From NCBI GenBank assembly GCA_045612305.1, contig JAZKYU010000056.1, forward strand, positions 9,864 to 73,863: 64,000 bases of DNA. The letters run 5' to 3'. This document shows positions 59,441-64,000 of this stretch, in pieces. Source of the DNA: HGM04593 sp045612305 (lineage in GTDB: Bacteria > Bacteroidota > Bacteroidia > Bacteroidales > Bacteroidaceae). Within the stretch, counting starts at the first letter, position 1. Each line of letters opens with the position of its first letter. Below the pieces are notes generated by a model that saw nothing but the letters and a program-made list of their open reading frames with translations, was not told where the DNA came from and searched no databases. The position numbers were made by a program, and so were the translations under genes.

Positions 59441-60742
59441 ATGTGTAAGAAAGTTTTTCTTTTTCTGTCGTTGTTTCTCCTCTCCTTTGCGGCAAGCGCG
59501 CAGGAGTGTGATGTAGAGGCGATGCTCAAAAAAATCGACAAAGTAAGCGGTGTGACAAAGCTCGAGAAGGCCGACACACTGCGCAGTTATTATTTGATGA
59601 AGTTTACCCAGCAGCTTGTTCCTGGTGACGAGTCGAAGGGTACCTTTGAACAGCGCGTGATGCTTGGTCACCGTGGTTACGATCGTCCTGTGGTTGTAGT
59701 AACCGAAGGCTATGGCGCCGACTATGCTTTTGACAATCCCAGATATATGGAGGAACTCACCTCTATTCTTGACGCAAACATAATATTTGTAGAGTATCGT
59801 TATTTTTCGGGCTCAACCCCCGAGCCCTGTAATTGGGAGTATCTTACCGTAGCAAACTCTATGGTCGACTACCACAACATAATTACAGCGTTCAAAAAGT
59901 ACTACACCAAAAAGTGGGCAACAACAGGTATAAGCAAGGGTGGCTCTACCTCAATGTTCTTGCGCGCCTACTATCCCGAGGATATCGACGTGAGCGTGCC
60001 TTATGTGGGCCCCTTGAGCTATTCTGTAGAGGATGGCCGCCACGAGTCGTTCCTCGAGCGCGTTTCAACCAAAGAGAAGCGCGACGCTGTGAGAAACTAT
60101 CAATACTTGCTCTTCGAGCGCAAGGAGCAGCTTATGCCTCTCTTCGATGCTTTCTGTGCCGAGAAGGGTTACAACTTCCGCGTTCCTACATCGGAGGTTT
60201 ACGACCTTTGCGTGCTTGAGTATCAATTTTCTTTCTGGCAGTGGGGCGCACCCATAGATAACATCCCCACCGCAGAGGCAAGTAATGAGGCAGTGTTCGA
60301 GTATTTTGTAAGAATGTGTAGCCCCGACTACTTCTCGGCAACAACAAAGATAGGCTCTTTCTTTGTGCAGGCAGTTAAGGATTTTGGTTACTACGGCTAT
60401 AATACCGACCCCTTTGTTAAGTATCTCGACCCCGCAAAGATTGAGGGCTACTTGAAGAAAGTTATGCTCCCCGCCGAGTTTGCCGATGTTGTGTTCGACG
60501 ACACAAACCACCGCAAGGTTACAGATTTTTACACAGAGAACGACCCCAAGGCTATCTTTATTTATGGTGAGTGGGATCCCTGGACTGCAAGCGGTGTTAC
60601 CTGGCTGAGCGAGCGTGGCAAGAAGAATACTAAAATATTTATCGTGCCCGACGGTAGTCACACAGCACGCATAGCCAACCTCCCCGCCGACAAACGCGAA
60701 GAGGTGCTCAACCTGCTCGACGAGTGGATGGATTTTAGATAA
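59441..60742 (+). CDS. Exported S28/S37-type serine aminopeptidase
   Basis: 433 residues with a signal peptide (MCKKVFLFLSLFLLSFAASAQ). Alpha/beta hydrolase of the PS-10/S37 group related to S28 prolyl peptidases. The nucleophile elbow is TGISKGGSTSMFLRAYYPEDID; Asp is in YGEWDPWTASG and His in VPDGSHTARI. VEYRYFSGSTP is the conserved strand before the elbow. Probably trims tripeptides or X-Pro peptides in the periplasm. Follows the POT transporter and is one base from the ABC ATPase gene. Confidence 0.88.
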   Translation: MCKKVFLFLSLFLLSFAASAQECDVEAMLKKIDKVSGVTKLEKADTLRSYYLMKFTQQLVPGDESKGTFEQRVMLGHRGYDRPVVVVTEGYGADYAFDNPRYMEELTSILDANIIFVEYRYFSGSTPEPCNWEYLTVANSMVDYHNIITAFKKYYTKKWATTGISKGGSTSMFLRAYYPEDIDVSVPYVGPLSYSVEDGRHESFLERVSTKEKRDAVRNYQYLLFERKEQLMPLFDAFCAEKGYNFRVPTSEVYDLCVLEYQFSFWQWGAPIDNIPTAEASNEAVFEYFVRMCSPDYFSATTKIGSFFVQAVKDFGYYGYNTDPFVKYLDPAKIEGYLKKVMLPAEFADVVFDDTNHRKVTDFYTENDPKAIFIYGEWDPWTASGVTWLSERGKKNTKIFIVPDGSHTARIANLPADKREEVLNLLDEWMDFR

Positions 60743-60743
60743 T

Positions 60744-61526
60744 ATGCGTTCTCCTGCAATAGAGATAAAGGATTTAACCATAGGTTACGGCGGCAAAAAA
60801 GCCGCCGTAACCGTCGTTAAGTCTATAGATGCCGCGTTGCAAGGTGGCGAGGTTGTGGCTCTTGTGGGGCGCAACGGTGCCGGAAAGTCGACCCTTCTTC
60901 GCACACTTGCAGGCTATCAGCCGGCGTTGGGTGGGCAACTTTTTTATTCGGGTGTGCCTGCCGCCTCTTTAACTCCGCAGCAGTTGGCAAAAAAGCTCTC
61001 CGTGGTGCTCACCGATACTATGGTGGGGCTTAATCTCACGGTGCGCGAGCTTGTGGCCTTAGGGCGCTCTCCCTATACCGATTTTATGGGCAACCAACGT
61101 GCTCGTGATCGCGAGGTGGTGGAGCAGGCTATGGCCCAGATAGGTATACTATCGTTGGCCGGCCGCAAGGTTTCCACATTGAGCGACGGTGAGCGTCAAA
61201 AGTGTATCATAGCAAAGGCCCTTGCACAAGAAACACCTATAATTATGCTCGACGAGCCCACGGCGTTTCTGGATTTTCAAAGCAAAATATCGCTCTTGCG
61301 TCTGCTTAAAAAGCTTGCCTTGGAGATGCAGAAGGCTATAATAATCTCTTCGCACGACTTGGAGCTCTTGTTGCGTCTTTGCGACAAACTATGGTTGCTC
61401 GACGAGGGCGCAGTGTACTGTGGCACGGTCGACGAGTTGTTGAGCAACGGCTCTCTAAAACGCTTTATAGAGAAGGGTGGCGTGCTCTACAACGAGGCGC
61501 AAAAAACTATAGATATAAAATTCTGA
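60744..61526 (+). CDS. ABC transporter ATP-binding protein (FecE/BtuD-like)
   Basis: 260 residues. Walker A GRNGAGKST, Q-loop region, signature LSDGERQKCIIAKALAQ, Walker B IIMLDEPTAFLD and H-loop SSHD. Best fits the iron-siderophore/cobalamin importer ATPases (GRSPYTDF and VRELVALGR are typical of that group). No permease or binding-protein gene is adjacent, so its partners are encoded elsewhere. The coupling to an exported peptidase (1-base gap) is unusual. Confidence 0.9.
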   Translation: MRSPAIEIKDLTIGYGGKKAAVTVVKSIDAALQGGEVVALVGRNGAGKSTLLRTLAGYQPALGGQLFYSGVPAASLTPQQLAKKLSVVLTDTMVGLNLTVRELVALGRSPYTDFMGNQRARDREVVEQAMAQIGILSLAGRKVSTLSDGERQKCIIAKALAQETPIIMLDEPTAFLDFQSKISLLRLLKKLALEMQKAIIISSHDLELLLRLCDKLWLLDEGAVYCGTVDELLSNGSLKRFIEKGGVLYNEAQKTIDIKF

Positions 61527-61603
61527 AAGCACTATACACCTCTCGCTAAGCAAAAAACGGCAAGACAAAAGCCTTGCACGCTTGCATTGTGAAAAAAAAG
61601 TAT

Positions 61604-61611
61604 TAACTTTG
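61604..61611 (+). promoter_or_regulatory. Promoter of the Nif3-like gene
   Basis: TAACTTTGC, with TTG at 61582-61584 spaced 19 bases upstream. Confidence 0.7.
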
Positions 61612-61652
61612 CAGGGAAAATGCGAAAATAGTATCGCGTAACATTTTTCATA

Positions 61653-62750
61653 TTGGCTAAAATTAAAGATATAGCAGCAGCCCTTGAAATGTTCGCGCCT
61701 CTGCCTTTGCAGGACGGCTTCGATAATGCCGGTTTGCAATTAGGATTGACAGAAGCGGAAGTTACAGGGGTTTTATTGTGTCTTGACGTGACTGAAAAAA
61801 TCGTTGATGAAGCGGTCGCATCGGGGTGCAATCTCATTGTGTCGCATCACCCCCTAATATTCTCTCCTTTAAAGAAAATAACAGGCTCTACATATGTGGA
61901 GCGCTGTATTATAAAAGCCTTGAGCAACGGTGTGGCAATATATTCGGCACACACGAATATAGACAACGCCCCAGGTGGTGTGAACTATCGCATAGCCGAA
62001 AAACTTGGCTTGCAGAACGTGAAAATACTATCTCCCAAAGAAAACTCTTTGTTGAAACTCTCGGTCTATGCCCCTGTTGCAGCAGCCGACGCTGTGCGTA
62101 ACGCTCTTTTTGCAGCAGGTTGCGGGCACATAGGTAACTACGACTCTTGCAGCTACAACGTGCAAGGTTACGGAACTTTTCGTGCTGGTGAGGGAGCAAC
62201 CCCTTACTGCGGTGCGGTGGGCGAGCTACACAAAGAGGAGGAGGTGCGCATAGATACTATCTTACCCTCATACATAAAAGGCCGTGTGGTGAAGGCTTTG
62301 CTTGACGCGCACCCCTACGAGGAGCCAGCATACGATATTTATCCCCTGCAGAATAGCTGGGATAGCGTGGGCGCAGGTGTGATAGGGGAGTTGCCCGGCG
62401 AGGTCGACGAACTTGAACTACTTGGCAAAATTAAGCACGTTTTTGCAGCAGGCTGTGTGCGCCACACATCGTTGCTTGGCAAAAAGGTTAAGAAAGTTGC
62501 TCTTTGCGGTGGCGCAGGAGCTTCGTTTGCCGGGGCTGCGCTTGCTGCCGGTGCCGACCTATACCTCACAGGTGAGGCGCGCTATCACGACCTCTTCTCC
62601 TACGAGGGCAAGATGCTTTTTGCCTTTATAGGCCACTACGAGAGCGAGCAGTACACGATGGAAATTTTCAAAGAGATAATATCGGAGGTCTGCCCCCAAA
62701 TAAAAATCAAGATAACAGAGAACAATACAAACCCTATACAATATTTGTAA
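61653..62750 (+). CDS. Nif3-like dinuclear metal protein (YqfO type)
   Basis: 365 residues. Start is TTG at 61653 (MAKIKDIAAALEMFAPLPLQ), which fits the family N-terminus; no ATG lies nearby. DGFDNAGLQLG and VSHHPLIF hold metal ligands in the N-terminal half, and the C-terminal half repeats the fold after a PII-like insert (LKLSVYAPVAAADAVRNALFAAGCGHIGNYDSCSY), with FIGHYESEQ closing the site. Widespread; probably a GTP cyclohydrolase 1 type 2-like enzyme, role unsettled. Pairs with the zinc-ribbon gene 27 bases on, an arrangement common in Bacteroidota. Confidence 0.93.
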   Translation: MAKIKDIAAALEMFAPLPLQDGFDNAGLQLGLTEAEVTGVLLCLDVTEKIVDEAVASGCNLIVSHHPLIFSPLKKITGSTYVERCIIKALSNGVAIYSAHTNIDNAPGGVNYRIAEKLGLQNVKILSPKENSLLKLSVYAPVAAADAVRNALFAAGCGHIGNYDSCSYNVQGYGTFRAGEGATPYCGAVGELHKEEEVRIDTILPSYIKGRVVKALLDAHPYEEPAYDIYPLQNSWDSVGAGVIGELPGEVDELELLGKIKHVFAAGCVRHTSLLGKKVKKVALCGGAGASFAGAALAAGADLYLTGEARYHDLFSYEGKMLFAFIGHYESEQYTMEIFKEIISEVCPQIKIKITENNTNPIQYL

Positions 62751-62777
62751 ATATTAACCTTAAATAAATTAAACAAA

Positions 62778-63593
62778 ATGGCAAAGAAAGATCCCGCAGA
62801 GTACACCGTGGAAGAGAAGTTGAAGACTCTTTATGAATTGCAGACAATATTGTCGGAGATTGACAAGATTAAAATTCTCCGTGGTGAGCTTCCCCTCGAA
62901 GTTAAAGACCTTGAGGACGAGATAGTTGGTCTTGGTACACGCATCGACAACATCAACGTTGAGATTAAGACCGTGCGCGAGAACATCGTTGCTTTCCGCG
63001 AAGAGATGGAGAAGGCAAAGAAGAACATCGCAAAATATACCGAGGACCAGAACAATGTGCGCAACAACCGCGAGTTTGACCTCTTGAACAAAGAGATAGA
63101 GTATAACAATCTTGTGATAGAGCACGACGAGAAGAAGATAAACGAGGCTCGTAACCAAGAGAAGTACAAGACCGAGGAGCTTGAGAAAGCACAGAACATG
63201 CTCGAGGAGCGCAAAAAAGACCTCGATATGAAACGTACCGAGCTCGAGGAGATTGTAACCGAGACAAAAGCCGAGGAGGAGAAGTTGCGTGAGCAGGCTC
63301 GCGACCTCGAGCTTAACATAGAGCCCCGCTTGCTCGCTTCGTTCAAACGCATCCGCAAGAGCACACGCAACGGCCTTGGTATTGTTTATGTGGAGCGCGA
63401 TGCTTGTGCTGGTTGCTTCAGCAAGATACCTTCGCAGCGTCAGCTCGATATCCGTATGCGCAAGAAAATTATCGTTTGCGAGAACTGCGGTCGCATTATG
63501 ATAGACCCCGAGCTTGCAGGCGTTCAGCAGGCACAGCCCGCCGAGGCTCCCGCACCCAAAAAGCGTGGTATTCGTCGTGCAAAAGCCGAATAA
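62778..63593 (+). CDS. Coiled-coil zinc-ribbon protein (C4-type, DUF164/CT398-like)
   Basis: 271 residues. Residues 10-190 are one long antiparallel coiled coil (charged Lys/Glu-rich heptads), and the C-terminus is a C4 zinc ribbon: CAGC at residues about 212-215 and CENC near 236-239. A Pro/Ala tail ends in KKRGIRRAKAE. Family members bind nucleic acid or protein partners (for example FlgZ/HP0958, CT398). Follows the Nif3-like gene, presumably on one transcript. Confidence 0.92.
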   Translation: MAKKDPAEYTVEEKLKTLYELQTILSEIDKIKILRGELPLEVKDLEDEIVGLGTRIDNINVEIKTVRENIVAFREEMEKAKKNIAKYTEDQNNVRNNREFDLLNKEIEYNNLVIEHDEKKINEARNQEKYKTEELEKAQNMLEERKKDLDMKRTELEEIVTETKAEEEKLREQARDLELNIEPRLLASFKRIRKSTRNGLGIVYVERDACAGCFSKIPSQRQLDIRMRKKIIVCENCGRIMIDPELAGVQQAQPAEAPAPKKRGIRRAKAE

Positions 63594-63616
63594 TTGAAAA
63601 TTTAAATAAAAACTTT

Positions 63617-63650
63617 AGCCACAACGTTCTTGCAGAGCGTTGTGGCTTTT
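63617..63650 (+). terminator. Terminator of the Nif3-zinc-ribbon unit
   Basis: Perfect 10-bp stem AGCCACAACG / CGTTGTGGCT with an 11-base loop and short T run. Confidence 0.85.
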
Positions 63651-64000
63651 GTAATATACACAAAAGGGCTTCAAAAGTTTTTGGCAGACAAACAAAGTCT
63701 AGGGGATATGCAAGAAGTTAGGTTAATCTATTCCTTAATATTTCTCCCTCTTTTCAAAGCGCGATAAACTCTTTACTCAATCGCACGGCAAGAGTAATGC
63801 TTTGATTGTATAATTTTGCTTTAAAATTCTCGGTGATCCGAGAGATATTCTCTCAATAAACTTGTTCTTTTCTCCTTCTTTTCGTGAGACGAAAAGGAAG
63901 CAAAAGGCGCAGCACGCGAGTAAGATTAGTCGCTCCCTCCTCTTGCTCGTGAATTGCCCTGTGAGGACAATATAACTCGTTCGTCGGTCACTTGCCGCGT
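63651..64000. other. Gene-free right edge with hairpins
   Basis: No gene recognised in 350 bases. There is a promoter-like TAATTTTG at 63811-63818, a perfect stem TCTCGG / CCGAGA (63828-63843), and a hairpin built on TTTTCGT / ACGAAAA near 63875-63900 flanked by CTTC and GGAAG. The final 120 bases have a higher G+C content and read open for a while on the minus strand. They may be the start of a repeat or of a feature beyond the window. Confidence 0.5.

Noticed and set aside
1..64000. tRNA, rRNA, tmRNA, CRISPR, insertion sequence or prophage
   Set aside because: Scanned gaps by eye for cloverleaf arms, TTC-type T loops, repeat-spacer arrays, transposase motifs and terminal inverted repeats; none found. 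A computed scan could still find a divergent case.

Overview
The window is chromosomal DNA from a member of the Bacteroidales (Bacteroidota), most likely a gut or oral anaerobe; I cannot name the genus from sequence alone. Support comes from the promoter -7 box TAnnTTTG upstream of many genes, the general lack of Shine-Dalgarno sequences, the LpxC-FabZ fusion, the V-type ATPase operon with DUF2764, a eukaryote-type (GT3) glycogen synthase, DUF4301/DUF6057/DUF1573 proteins, a PadR-PspC-PspC cassette and a BspA-like leucine-rich-repeat lipoprotein. I found 51 protein genes and no tRNA, rRNA, CRISPR array, insertion sequence or prophage.

Layout. 1-10.3 kb: end of an SLC13-type anion transporter; a LysR regulator with an acyl-ACP thioesterase; a Ca2+/Na+ exchanger and an M23 peptidase; DUF1573 and a RelA-type (p)ppGpp synthetase on the minus strand; DUF4301; an AraC regulator. 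10.3-17.7 kb (minus): gamma-carbonic anhydrase and GNAT acetyltransferase, an AT-rich glycosyltransferase that looks acquired, then chaperone HtpG and ClpC. 18.2-35.3 kb (plus): exported MORN-repeat protein, YhcH, glycogen branching enzyme, DUF6057-like membrane protein, the V-ATPase operon (E, DUF2764, A, B, D, I, K), GT3 glycogen synthase and alpha-glucan phosphorylase. Glycogen genes therefore flank the V-ATPase on both sides.

35.5-41.8 kb: hemolysin-III-like membrane protein, AspRS, an S9 (DPP4-like) peptidase, the CrcB fluoride channel and a YhcC-type radical SAM protein. 42.0-48.1 kb (minus): BspA-like LRR lipoprotein, an unusual gene-free element at 44.5-44.8 kb, and the PadR/PspC envelope-stress module. 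48.2-57.1 kb (minus): two runs, lpxD-lpxC/fabZ-lpxA-(pRiA4b ORF3-like)-miaA-outer-membrane barrel, and purM-prfA-pyrF. 57.2-63.6 kb: glutaredoxin-like protein, POT peptide transporter, exported S28/S37 peptidase with an ABC ATPase, and Nif3-like plus zinc-ribbon proteins. The last 350 bases hold no gene.

The strongest leads are: a V-ATPase rotor subunit that carries the complete Na+-ligand set known from Enterococcus hirae NtpK; absence of C, F and G subunit genes from that operon, with DUF2764 in the C slot; a long folded leader before that operon; a near-perfect split of -7 promoter spellings by strand (TTTG on plus, TTCG on minus); a candidate PadR operator over the -33 box of its own promoter; a palindrome over the putative htpG promoter; a RelA with an eroded hydrolase site; and a compact, structured intergenic element at 44.5-44.8 kb that looks like a dispersed repeat.
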